Below are positions 47,301 to 60,700 of a stretch of 64,000 nucleotides of DNA, piece after piece. The position numbers and the translations under genes were made by a program. The stretch's first letter is position 1; every line of letters begins with the position of its first letter. The stretch is from Pararge aegeria (Eukaryota; Arthropoda; Insecta; Lepidoptera; Nymphalidae): assembly GCF_905163445.1 (NCBI RefSeq), contig NC_053183.1, positions 15,686,001 through 15,750,000 of the forward strand, in the 5' to 3' direction. The notes under the pieces were generated by a model. The model saw nothing but the letters and a program-made list of their open reading frames with translations. It was not told where the DNA came from and searched no databases.

Positions 47301-50300
47301 ACTGCGAGATGAACCTTGTAATGGACATCATATTTGTTACTTTGTCAAAAATAGAATATTTATTACTAACTGTTGCGCGACTTCGTCGGCGTTTGATTTA
47401 GTTTTTTGATGTGGCATAAAATTTAGTTGTAGATCTAAAAACAATTAAAGTATTTAGTATCGCTAAGCCTTAAATGAGGGGTTTGCTGTTGTCCGCTGAG
47501 GAGTTCTGTTCTATCTCCAACCACAGTTTGGGCAAAATTAAAAATATATAATAACCTCTATAGTACAAAAATAATTATTTAATTTAAATCGGTTATAATT
47601 TGTCGGAGTTATGGTGCAAAATCGTCAAACACTCATCCCCTCTCCCAAAGGAACCGAGGTAAATGTCGGGATAAAAAGTATCCTATATTACTTCTAACAC
47701 TTCCAAGAATATGTGTACAAAGTTTTATAAGGATCGGTTAAGTGGTTTATGCGTGAAAGCGTAACAAACAAACTTACTTTCACATTTATAATATTAGTAG
47801 GGATTATCAAATTATAATCGAGTCGTCAGTTCAGTTCCCCAAATTATGTAGTAACATTAGTTGCATGCACATGACCAACCTTGATACTTTGAGCTTTTAC
47901 TCATGAAAGTTCAACCTTGTATCATCATTAGCAAATCTTATTTCTGCCTTCTTCAAAATCCTAATTAAATAGTCAAATACCAAGTAACACCCTAAAACCC
48001 ATTACCCACTACACGGGTCTCCCCAAAATGAGCAGGTTTTAAGGGTGTAGTCCACCACGCTGGCTAAGTTCGGATTGCTGGACTCCACTCGCCTTTCAGA
48101 ACATTATGGATACTCTTGCAGGTTTCCTCACGATGTTTTCTTTACCGTCGAAGCAAGTGTTATTTTCAATTTAAATTCACTCATAACTATATAGATGTGT
48201 TTGAAATAATTTCGCATAAGTAATATTGAGTACAAACTACCGGGGATTATACTATTGCATTAGTAATATCAGTCGATCAGTAGAGAAAATCAATATGGTC
48301 TTAAAGTTTTATTTCTAAAGGCAGTGAGTTAAAATATATATATATATTTTATTTTAATTAGAAGGTTCTAAAAAATGATAATAACATGCCAGTAAATTTA
48401 TACCAATTTACGGTCATGTGATTATCATTTTTAAAGACGGTTCGGATCAACCTGGAGTATGACTTTTTTAATTCTCAAATAAAAGGTAGGCCTTTTTCCA
48501 GCTGTGGGTCACTAGTATATTGAGGTTGATGAGTTTATAATAGTTCAGTGTATTACAATATTGATATCTTATGCGTTTAAAGTTATAGGAAACAATTTAA
48601 AGTTAATTTAGTACTTCAGAATAGCGCACGACATTTGTTAAGAGCAAGTTATATAACAGATGCGTTGGACTAGAATCTAGATGATACCATGATGGTATAT
48701 TGTGTCATTCGTCGACACCAATGATGATTATTTCAATCACAAAATACCTATAAATAAAGTCTACCACTTCGATGCACAGTCACTCCGTATTTCGTACTTT
48801 ATGTTGTTGATTCATATAACGATTGCTTTTATCAACCGCCAACCCACACTGGAGCAGCGTGGCGGGTTACGCTCTGGAACTCTCTCCTCTGAGAGAGAGG
48901 TCTATGGCCAGTTGCAGTGGGATATGAAAAGGCCGAAGCTGGAAGGCCATTTTATTAATATACTCGTACCTAATATATATTAGTTATATATCTTATACTT
49001 ACGAGTATATCTAAAACCTTCATGAATATAAGTTTGGCGCATTTTTGTTTCTATTACTACAAGTTAGCCCTTGACTGCTCATCTGATGTAGCAGGCCAAC
49101 CCAGGAGTATAGCAGTTATATTGAAACTATATCGGTTTCAACGCGGCATTGTACCGTAGCGCTAAATCACATTTTTGTCGGTTGAGTGGTAACTAGCCAC
49201 GGCCGAAGCCTCCCACCAGACAAAAAATTGAGTGGTGTCCACTTCATATATGCCTACAAGCACTACTCATACAATTTTTTCTCAAGTCGTCTTACAAAAA
49301 AAATGTATGGGTAGTGCTAACTTAAGGAGTATGAGGATTATTATCTTCAATTTATAGGGTTTTAGGAACCAAGCCTTGGTTTTAATATATTTCTATAACT
49401 CTTCCATCAGTATAATCCATCTTTAACTGCACCGTGACTTATCAGATTGCCTAACCAGTGTTATCAGGTATACATAAATAAGCCTATGGAATTCGTAAAG
49501 GACTCAGAAATCAAAACTTTATATACGCTACGCTTTGTGAAGATACAAGTTAACCTAAATGTATACAAACTTGGGGTTTTGCGTTAATATCTTACAAGAG
49601 ACTGTAGGTAGCTGGTACATTCGTCTCAAATAGTTTTTTTTCTACAAACGACGTTGCGATCATGGGCTACCTATTAGATAAAAAAGTCTCAGATATAAAA
49701 TATCATCTTACTTAAAGAAATTCAATACTTTGCTGATACAAGGCCATGAATATCGGATGTTATTCTATTCTCGTTTTATCGCGTAGGTACAAGCAAAGAG
49801 GATGCAAATACTGGGCACGAGTAGGTACTTCCGTGCTTACCAATGCAAACATTTCATAGTTATGTCACGTAGGAGATTTAATTGTGAAATTACTATTAAA
49901 TACTGCAACAAAAATAACTTACATCGCTTGCATTTATGTATTGTTTGTAATTTTATCTAAATACTAAATAATAATTTAAATTTTCCTTGTTCTTAATAAT
50001 ATACTTAATACATTTTAATTGATCTTGTTGGTGAGGCTGCATGGTATTGTACCTTTGCCTTTAATTAAAAATAAACGGTAGGTATAATATAGATATGGTC
50101 GATGGCAATTAGTTAAAGTGACATGTAAATATTGCATGTTTAATAATTAAAAGCTTATTTAACGTTAAGCTCATAATTTTGTTTCGTCTATTTCAGCTCC
50201 TTACATAAAAGTTTGTCAACGAAACGATCCAAATGTAGACAAATGCATCATCAACTCAGTGGAGGAGCTTCGGCCGAAAATGAAAAATGTATGTACTTTG

Positions 50301-53300
50301 CTTTTATTAATATAGATAATAAATTTCGTCAATGGAAAACTTTTTATAATTTAATTTATCTGATGCAAACTATTTTTCCAAGACTCACCCATTGCTTTAC
50401 TTCTTACGATAGTAGTGTGATGTAATAGCCTTTCTAGAATTCGGCAATGAAAAAATTAGTAGTCTATATATAAAATATATATCTATCTTTAATAATATCT
50501 ATAAAAGATATATCTATCCAAATATAAATATTGATCATGTACCGCTACTAGCCACAAACCACCTCTGCTGTGATGTAAACAAACAGACTCACTTTCCCAT
50601 CTATATGAATTTTAGTATGATTTATTGATTATGTACGTATAAACGCTCTCTTATAAATTGAAAGAAATTCCAGTGCGTAGCTGTTGTCCACAGGTAAATA
50701 TTGACAGTTTCACTTTTGTCCAGCAATGAATAATAAAACACAATTTACACAAAAAGCATATGAATTTAATAATTAGTTACGAACGACATTAATAACTTAC
50801 AATATAAGAATATAGTATTTATTTTGATAAATAAATAATTTAGTTGTTTTTCGCATCTGCTACCGCGGTCGCTGCTGCCGCTGCGGCTGCTGTTGAACTG
50901 TTATTGTGGGTTTTCCTACGTCTTGGCCCGTTTGTGCTGGTTTCGGTTGTTAGGACGTCGGGTTTTCGGTCGGCGGTTGTTGAGACGCCGGGTTGTCAGG
51001 CGGCGATTGTTGAGGCGCCGAGGTTTCGGCCTCTGGTGTTTTAGGTGCGGTTTGTGCAGGTGCTTGTTGGTTAGGTGCGGATTGTTCGGGTGCCTGTTTA
51101 GGTGTGAGTTCTGCTGGCTCACCCGTTTCTGCTGACTTTGGTTTCTCAACGGCCTCTGGGCTGGGTTGCTGGGCCGGTGCGGTTGAAGGTTCTGCTGTTG
51201 TTGGTTGGGCTGGAGCTTCTGGAAGAGGTTGTTTGGGATTTGAAGGACTCTGTTGTGAAGCTGGTTCTTCTGATTTTTGCTTTGGATGTACCTGATGCGA
51301 TGGTTTCTGAGGTGGCGGCGGTGGTGGGGTCATAGGTTTTTCATCCTGTGGTGGTGTTATAGGCTTCTCAACTGGTGGTTTTGGCATGAGCATCTCAGGC
51401 AGTGGTGGCGGTGTTGGCATCTGAGGTGGTGGTGGTGGCATAAGCATCTCAGGCAACGTTGGTAGTATAGGTATTTCAGGCTGCGGTGATTTAATAGGCT
51501 TCTGAGGTTTTTGAGACGGTGTTTCTTGTGGAGTTGTCATAGCAGTAGGGTTCTTGTTACTAGTAGCAGTAGCATATGAACTCGAAGTTGACTGGGTATC
51601 ATCTTCCACGTAGATATTTTGCTTATCTGGTTTAGTGTTAGATCCGTTGTCGTCTAAAGCGGCGATAACAGCACTATTAGACGTGGAAGTAGATGCCGCA
51701 GCAGCAGAGGCTGTCCCTCCATCTCCTTGAGCTGCAGCTTTACTGGCGCTGGATGCTGTAGATTTGTCTTGCACAACTATTAATGTGCCATCGTCTTTGC
51801 TTGGTTTGGTACTATTATTGTCTGGTTTGCTTGGCTTATTGGACTTGGCTATGTCTATTATAATATTCGTTCTAGTACCAGGTGTCAAGTTTTGAGAAGG
51901 AGCGATTGGGCTATAGCTGCCACACTTTTGGCAGGTTGATCCTTGGCACTGGTAACATTGGCCGTTATTGCCCGACTGGGCGTATGGATATGGCACGAAC
52001 TTCACTGGATCCACTTGAGAAGGATACTTGATCGTAACGTTTGTTCGTTTGGGCAATCTCACTTGTATCACAGTACTTCGTGCATTGCATACACGGGCTT
52101 GTGCTAATTCGTTCTGAAAGAAAATAACGTAATGAGCTAAACTATTTGTTTACGAAAATCTAATAGGTAAATTTTCTTACTTGTCTCACAATGTAAACAA
52201 TCTATTTGTTGTTTTAAGTCTAAAGTTTATTTTCGAATTGTTGAGAAAATAATAAAAACAAACCTACATAAAGAAAATCTCATTTTATTCTATCTTTTTT
52301 TATTTATTTTATTGCACTTATTTTTTATATTTTTAAAACAGATTAGTTACATTGTTACATGGTAGTGCATTAGGTACAAAGGTAATAAATAGATTAGTTA
52401 CATCAGAGGCCAAATTAGAAATCATGGAGTGTAGATTAAATATATTTTTGTTGTTCGTTTGTTTCTTTTAATGGTGTTTCGTTGTTTAATTTAATTTCTT
52501 TTAATAGTTTTAATGGCGTCTGATGTAGGTTTATCTTAGTATTGCTTGCTTATTGCAATCTTTGATGAGGTTTATATGTGTATTTGGAGACTTAAATATT
52601 CTAATTTAAAAAAATCAACGCTACCGGCCCACTACAGGGCACGGGTCTCCTCAAAAATAAGAAGGGCTTAGGCCGTAGTCCCTCATTCCTCACGATGTTT
52701 TCCTTCACCGTTGTAGCAGGTGATATTTTAATGAAAAGTTAGAGGTGCATGCTGGGAGTCGAAATTGGTCCATTGAAAGTAAAGGCGAAGTCCTAACCAT
52801 TGAGCTATAAACGCTCCAATATAAAAAAATGCATATTGGAATAATACCTATTCGAAAGCGAGGAAAAAAAATATCATAATAATTGAAATCTAAACACACT
52901 CATAAAACTGCGCATGTTCGCATAATTCGCACGGGGATATTTGCCTTAAAGGTGCTGGTTAAAAAGATCTAATACTGATAATTTAAAAATAAAAACATGT
53001 AAAAACCATACCTGCCAAACAATTCCAAGTGCTAGCAGAATAACAACGTTATGCAGCCCCATTTTTGTTAGAGAATCCCAAAGACATTTTTTCTTATGCC
53101 TTATATACTAAGATACATAGGAATGATAAGACAACATAGTCCTTTGTCCATTAGAAATGATTCACGCTCTCACATTTTATCAAAACGGTAAAGAGCACGT
53201 ATTTTGTATATTGAAAACAGCTATTTAACATATTTCTTGTCAGGTGTAGGTAAATGAGGTAATTGAGTTAATGTTTAAAATATATTTATTTTTCATAGGA

Positions 53301-54704
53301 AACACATTGAAATACTATTTTTTATTTTTACTCCACCATTCATTTGTATTGTAGAAAAATTTTGAGATTCAGTTAAAGCCTTGTAAGTTAAAAACTAGTG
53401 GTTAAGACTTTCCCCTACCTTTGGGGGATCGAGTTCGATCTCCATTATAAACCTCTAACTTTTCAGTGTTATGTGCGTTTTAAGAAATTAGATGTCACTT
53501 GCTTAAATGGTGAAGGATAATATCGTTAAGGAGACCTGCATGCCTGAGAGTTTTCCATAATGTTTTTAAAGGGGTGTGATGTCAACCAATCGGCACATAG
53601 TCAGCTTGTTGGACTACGACCTACGTCCTTTTCATGCTGAGACCCTTGCTCTGTATTGGCCCAGTAATGGGTCGATAATGATTGTTACGTACAGTTAGGT
53701 AAACATAGGTTTTTGATCGGTGATCATTGATGACAATAGCAAATCAATGTACTATTCATTGAGCAATCAGTTGATGCAAAAGAAAAATAATCAAACGTGT
53801 CTCTAATTGAATATGTTGGCTAAATTTTATTTTTTTTAATTCACCAGAAAAACTTCTGAACATTACAATTACTTTTTGCTAAGCTAAGTTTTTAATTAGC
53901 GATAACCTTTTTTCAAGAAATGGACAGATTGTGAATTTGAATGTAGTTTAAACAAGAAAAAGATCGCCTCCTAACTATACATTCAGCTTTGTTTAAGAAA
54001 GAATTGGAATCGTTTACGCTTGGGCGTTAAAATCAAACGTGTCTCTAATTTAATATGTTGGCTAAATTTTAGTTTTTTTAATTCACCAGAAAAACTTCTG
54101 AACATTACAATTACTTTTTGCTAAGCTAAGTTTTTAATTAGCGGTAACCTTTTTTCAAAAAATGGACAGATTGTGAATTTGAATGTAGTTTAAACAAGAA
54201 AAAGATCGCCTCCTAACTATACATTCAGCTTTGTTTAAGTAAGAATTGGAATCGTTTACGCTTGGGCGTTAAAATCAGCCGACAGTTGTTTTCAAATCTC
54301 AGTTGATTTCAGCACCCACTGAATTGTATACTTGTAATTTTCCTTACTTCGCGTGATTTGAAGTTATATATTCATATAACAGTCAATACTTCGGTCTGCT
54401 GATGCAATTTTTGGCGTAATTTGGCGTAATCGGATATCCTGCTGAGCGCAATAACACGAACTGCTACTAATTCATTGATAACTGACCTTGAAACTATGTT
54501 AAATAGCATATAGTGTTTACTTAAGTGCACTATCAATGAATACAATCAAATTCGCTACAGTAAGTTGTACTTTACATGTTTAATTAAATTTGTTGTCATT
54601 TATTGCACAAACGATAACAAACAAATTGCTCGTAGGTTTAAGACTACAAAGTATCTTCTTTGGTTGATGGAATACACATATATATACTAGACTGGAACAT
54701 ATAT

Positions 54705-54741
<37 letters not shown>

Positions 54742-57700
54742 TATGTTGTTATTTTTGTTTAACATTATTTGAATTTTTAAAAGATAGCTTTACACTTAAA
54801 AACAGAAAAGGTTCATTATTATAATAAACGTTAGAATAAACGTTATATATTATATATATATATATATATATAATAGTTATATTCTAACGTTATTATAATA
54901 AACGTTAGAATAAACGTTATATATTATATATATATATATAATAGTTATATTCTAACGTTTATTATAATAATGAACCTTTTCTGTTTTTAAGTGTAAAGCT
55001 ATCTTTTAAAAATTCAAATAATGTTAAACAAAAATAACAACATTGTAAAAATGTCTGTGTCTAACACCAGACAGAAAGGGTGTACAGCTGAGATTGCACG
55101 TTGATGATATTTTATAAATCATACTTTACACTTATATATAATAAAAGATTATTTGGACGGACTGGGTACATGGGTAATAAAAAAATAACTGTGACCCTTC
55201 TCGTGTGATACGTTGTGCTATGCCTCTTATCAGCCTTATGCAGCCTCGTGTATAATCCTATCCTATCCATATTAGTATTGAAAATGCAATAGTGTGTTTG
55301 TTTGTGCCGTCCTACACGCCGGAACAAAGCAACCAATGAACTTAATTTATGGCATAAGAGTTAATTGAAAAAACGGAGAGTAGCATAAGCTACTTTTCGT
55401 TTCGGACGGATCTGTAAAAAAACCGTAATAAAACCGGTCGAAGAACGCGGGCATCAGCTAGTCTTCTTATTTTTGTTTTAAATATACTTTACACTAAATA
55501 ATAACATAAAGATTGTTTAGACCGATTGATTGGGTAGACTAGTAATATTAAAATAACTGTAATCCTTCTCGTGTAAACGGTTTGCTATGCCTCTCTTATC
55601 ATATACAGTTCCGTGTGACAAGGTTGCTTGGAAGCATCCGGCTCCGCTTTCAGTTCTTACAAGATAGAAAAATGAATGTTAAAATGTAAAATGTAAATTG
55701 TTGATGTTGGAAAAGAGCAACTGCTGAGTTTCTTGCCGGCTTCTTCTCGGTAGAATCTGCCTTCCGAACCGGTGGTAGAATCACTACCAACAGACAGACT
55801 TGACGTTTCAAAAGTGCTTATATTAGGCCTACTTGAAATAAATGAATTTTGAATTTTTTGAATTTTGTGATATGACCTTTGGAGCACACCAATATCATAA
55901 TGTACTAATTGCAGATAAGTAATGCTTAATAGTAAATACTAGAAGATCATATACGTTTAAGGATCACTCGTGCGTACTACAAAGGTCACGTTAGTAGTAC
56001 TTTCGATTACGTTCGCATTAAGTCAAAACGTAAAAAATGCTTTTGAAGCCAATTGGAAAGTATGTCATTGTCACTCAATTTCATAACTAACAAGTATGTC
56101 AAGACAAACAAACATAAACATACTACAGATTTGTATTCTGCATCTGCTGAATTATTAATTAGGTGCGAGCTAATATTATTGTTTAGAGCTAATGTAATGG
56201 AACGGACTCGTAAACATAAAATGGTATTATATTTAACATTATTTTTGATAAAAAAAAAGAAAAGATTTTTTTTAATCCAAAATAATGTTAAATGATTAAT
56301 TAAAGACTAATATTTATTTGCCACAAAATCCTTTAGATCCTTTTAAGGGTTGCATTTAATTAATCGACCTGTCATATTCGGCCTTCGTAGATTATTTTTA
56401 ACTTTATTATCGGTTATTACGAAACGCGTGATTGCGAATAGGTTAATTATTTTGTAAGGAATAATTGGTTAATCCGGCCCTCCCTGACCCGCTTTCTGAA
56501 TTTTGAGTAAGACATAAGATCAGTACCTGAAACCAGAGGCTAATGTGCGTGAGTGAGTGCGTACCATGAGTACCAGCGTACTCACGGAACGTAAAATCAG
56601 CAGCAAACATTTGGTTCCACCAAATGCCTCAAACCATTGCAACAATAAAAGATTTTTTCAAATTATTTTATAAAGAACAGAGTTCTGAGGTTACAAACCT
56701 CTTTCCTCCTTTTTGTAACTTTCTTAAAATCTTTTAATTGGCTGGCAGCACCAAAAATTTTATAGAGGTTATTTGTAAAAACAAACTTTTATTCGACTTC
56801 GATTCGATTTAAACAAATTTTCCGTATCCACCCCATCGCGCGTCGGCGTCCCGATATTAGTTGCGGATATTACGAGTATTTCTAATATATGAGGAGATTT
56901 GTGGGTTTATGGTCTTAAATTCTCTCTCTTATGAGACAGTAGGCCTGGTCTCCGAGTTGCACTTGAATAGGCCTTTTAATAATTAAAAAATATGTTTATT
57001 CAGTAATATCAGATTCATTAATTTATAATCATTCACATGAAAGTTTGCAATTAAATTATATTTTAAAGAACTCCACGAACTGTTTCTATAGGATCTATGC
57101 AAAGTCAGTTGTTTTCGAGCAACCAAAACCACGTTCAGTGATTATTTAGTTCAAACAATTTTTTGGTGATAGCTTAGTGTTTAGGACTTGGGCCTACCTT
57201 TCGTGGGGACCGAATTCGAAACGTGGCACGTACCTCAAACTTTTCGGAGCTATGTACGTTCTAAGCAATTGAATATCACTTGTTTAAACAGTGAAGGAAA
57301 ACCATCGTGAGCAGACCGACATGCCTGATAATTCTCCGTAATATTTTCGCAGGCGTGTGAATTCTTCTAATCTAAATGTGGAGCGTGGTGGCTCCCTTCT
57401 CTTTTTTTAATCTCTTTTAAAGAGCTGAGTCACTAAAGTAACTATGTAGCTCTTGTGGGTCTACAATTACTACCTTACAAACCCTTCTCATTCTGAGAGA
57501 AGTCCCGTGCCTCGTAGTGGATTGCAATAGGTTAATAATGAAGATGATGACAGGTTTCTTTTATTATAATTTCAGGGTATCCCCGAGCTAGATGTGCCGA
57601 GCATTGAACCACTGAGCCTCGGCCAGATTGCCCTAGCGCGCGGTCCACAAGGCGCGAAGCTCACTGCAGTCGTGAATGATGTTAAAGTGCTGGGACCCAG

Positions 57701-60700
57701 TAACTTTATCATTCAAGAATTAAAGTAAGTATCTAATCCAGATTCTTAAGGTATAGTAATAGTTCTACTATTACGTGTTTTGACGGCAGATCAGAATATA
57801 GTTTTCACCACCCCTGTTCTTCCCGCGGGTGCCGTACGAGGCAACTTAGGTTATATAACGTAAGCGGGCAGCAGCGTTCTCTATGCTACTACTTTCATCA
57901 TCCACTGCGATCCCCATTCCGTCCCATTGGCAGAGGCCCACAGAACTAAGAACATACAGAATCCGCATTCATCCATTATTGCATGCAGTTCATTGTCTCC
58001 AAAAACAAAGTAGACGCCCCGAGCACTCCTCACTTTAAACTCGCAGAATTTTGCTAGCTCACAAACTTTTCCCTCTTTACCATTTTTTTGGTAACCGTTT
58101 AGAACATTAGAGGTAAAATAATTACTGTCAACTGCTAAATGTATGAAGAGTCTCTTCATACATTCACCGCCTGTTCGAGAAACACTATTAAAGTGGAGTG
58201 GTGTTTGATGCTTCAATATTAGTCGTGTACACGTTTTCTGTATATTCTTAATTCAGTGGAGAGGCCTCATGATCAGCCAGTTATCAGTGACTGACTGATC
58301 TATTAATTAGTATGTATAAATAAATAAATAAAATAAATAAATATACTACGACAATACACACATCGCCATCTAGCCCCAAAGAAAGCATATCTTGTGTTAT
58401 GGGTACTGAGATAGCTGATGAATATAATGCACATGAATACTTATAATATACAGATAAACACCCAGACACTTAAAAACATTCATGTTTATCAAACAAACAT
58501 TTTCCAGTTTTGGGAATAGAACCCACGACCTTGGACTCAGAAAGCAGGGTTGCTGCCCACTGCGCCACTCGGCCGTCAAGTATGCCGCCTATCAATATGA
58601 AAATATCTATAATCTATATATATATAAATATAAAAACGTGCTATCCAACACAAAAATCACTGTTAAAGTTAGAGGAAGCGATGAGCGAAATTTTTAATAT
58701 GCGTTCTAACTCCTGCTGACTAAACTCCTTTACACGGGCCAATCCAGCGTCTGTGGTGCTAATCTCAGAAAGCGTGTGCCTTGCTAACTTTCTTATCTAC
58801 AGGGAAGAGTAGAAAACGATAGCACTACTTAGTTCAATTTGTCATCTAAATATTGATTAGGATTAGATTAATTAATTATTTCTGGCGTTATTACCAGTCT
58901 TAGCAACTACTGCTGCATCGTGAAAATATCGATCTACTTTTAAAAGTCGCCATTTAAAGACGCCATTTTATTTTTGAGTTCTGCAAATAAGGTCTCCATC
59001 TTGACCTCTACATTTTAAAAACGATTTTACAAAATTCATCCTGAAGGGAACATAATTGGGCTTGGAAGGTTTTATAGAAAATAAATTTTATTTTTAACTT
59101 TCTCATAAATCACTAAACTTATTTTGAGGAAGTTAAGTTTATTTATATGTAGCTTCCTTTCTATATTAAGATTTCTGTGGTTACCACGGATAGAAATGTT
59201 AGGTATTTGGACTTTTATGGAGAATTAGTCACGGGCAAATCACTGTTGTAAGAAGTTAAATTAGAAAAAGAAGATACTCTTTATTGCACGTAAAACATAC
59301 ATGAAACGAAACAGTAAGGAGTATTCAGTAAACAATCAAGACATGCAAAGGCGGCCTTATTGCTGCAAGCAAACTCAACCAGGCAACCTTTGCAGAGACG
59401 GGATAGTGATGTAATATATACATAAATACCAAAATGTATAGATACATATACACAGATAATTTAAATAAATATACGTAATATATAAATATAAAATATACAT
59501 AATGTATGAAAATATATAACATACATAATATATCAAAGTAGATTTTAATACATAATTTACAAACAATAATAAAGGAACAACTTCAAATCCCATCACTCAA
59601 AGAGAGGTAGTAGTCCTTCAGACGACTTTTAAATGTAATTACTTCCACGGATTTCAGCAGGCAGATTTCCAACTTTTATGATAATATGTATAACTCTTAT
59701 GTAAAATATATCATATATTACGTTTAAAATTACAGGTCAGACCTGGACAAGAACCGGTTTGACTTCAAGTTGCTGCTGCCACGGCTTGACTTCGCTGGGA
59801 AGTACAAGATGGACATACAAGTGTTGCTGTTGCGGCTCCAGGGGCGTGGAAACATCACGGGATCCTTCAGTTAGTATTATTACAAGCTGTTTTTTTTTAT
59901 TCCACTAAAGGTTAGCTCTTGGTGGTGGCGGGCTAACCTGCATCGGTTTCTATACGACATCGCAGCGGAACACTAAATTGCTCAGCGGCACGTCTTTGTC
60001 GGTAGGGTGGTAACTAGCCACGGACAAAGCCTCCCACCAGACCAGATCAGAGTAGTAGTTATAATAACCTTGTGTTTTTTGGGGCTATTGTCATACGAAT
60101 TTAATTGGAAAGGTTTAATACTTAAAACTAGCAGATTTTTCTCATAAGACATACGCTGCTATTTGAGAGATTAGATTTTTAGAACTTTTAGAATTCTGGT
60201 CATATTGAAAAATTATCAAAAGTGTTTTAAGCGTGACATTTAACAATACAAGTAACGTTGTATGGGTCTATCTAATATCGATTTCATAGGTGTTGAGATA
60301 TCTATTCCAAAGATAATCTGGGCAGCTCGAAAAAAGGGGCAGGAATCCGCAAAACTGGCATACAGAATTACACATTAGATAAAGTGCCACTAACATGTGG
60401 ACTAAAGGATTTGTTATCATTTTCTCTACGGGCACTAGAAAAAGATTACTAGACTAGATTTTTTTTGACCTTCTACAGGTCCAGATTAGATTGACATCTA
60501 CGGTCGCCCCTCAGCCCCACTATCTTATACAATATTTAACTTTTTAATTGTCAGTGAATAATGTAACTTAGATTGTATTTTCTGTACATTTCTTTATACT
60601 TAGCCCATTTATGAGTTATAAGTCATAGGACATGGGTCTCCTGTCTCATTCGAGAGAGGTAGCGTGCTGCTCCAATGTCAGTTGTCCGGCTTAACTATCC

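Larger units (their letters stand above)
41307..50196 (+). other. Gene 2 intron 1 (8.9 kb)
   Basis: The intron holds SINE A, B and C copies, a 111-bp minisatellite (44.1-44.7 kb), an inverted-repeat element with flanking duplication (44.8-45.1 kb), a two-copy 157-bp tandem (45.5-45.8 kb), a TA-flanked short inverted-repeat element (46.7 kb) and a Helitron-like dispersed repeat (47.4-47.8 kb). No exon was recognised in it. Confidence 0.8.
50289..57575 (+). other. Gene 2 intron 2 (7.3 kb), host of the nested gene
   Basis: The intron contains the complete minus-strand Pro-rich gene in its first half. Its second half has a SINE B copy (53.4 kb), a 242-bp tandem duplication (53.8-54.3 kb), a 301-bp compound palindrome (54.7-55.0 kb), a Helitron-like repeat (55.3 kb), a LINE 3' tail (55.7 kb) and a SINE B copy reaching the next exon. 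I see nothing coding between 55.9 and 57.1 kb. Confidence 0.8.

Noticed and set aside
50844..51465. Several plus-strand and one Asn/Arg-rich minus-strand open frames over the Pro-rich exon
   Set aside because: They are alternate-frame readings of the low-complexity coding sequence; none has a signal peptide or a supporting gene structure.
52071..52071. Start of the Pro-rich protein at 52071
   Set aside because: The codon there is GTG, and the frame continues upstream to a splice acceptor and an ATG exon encoding a signal peptide.
57881..58216. Minus-strand 111-codon open frame
   Set aside because: It lies within an inverted-repeat mobile element present in three copies, two of which do not keep the frame.
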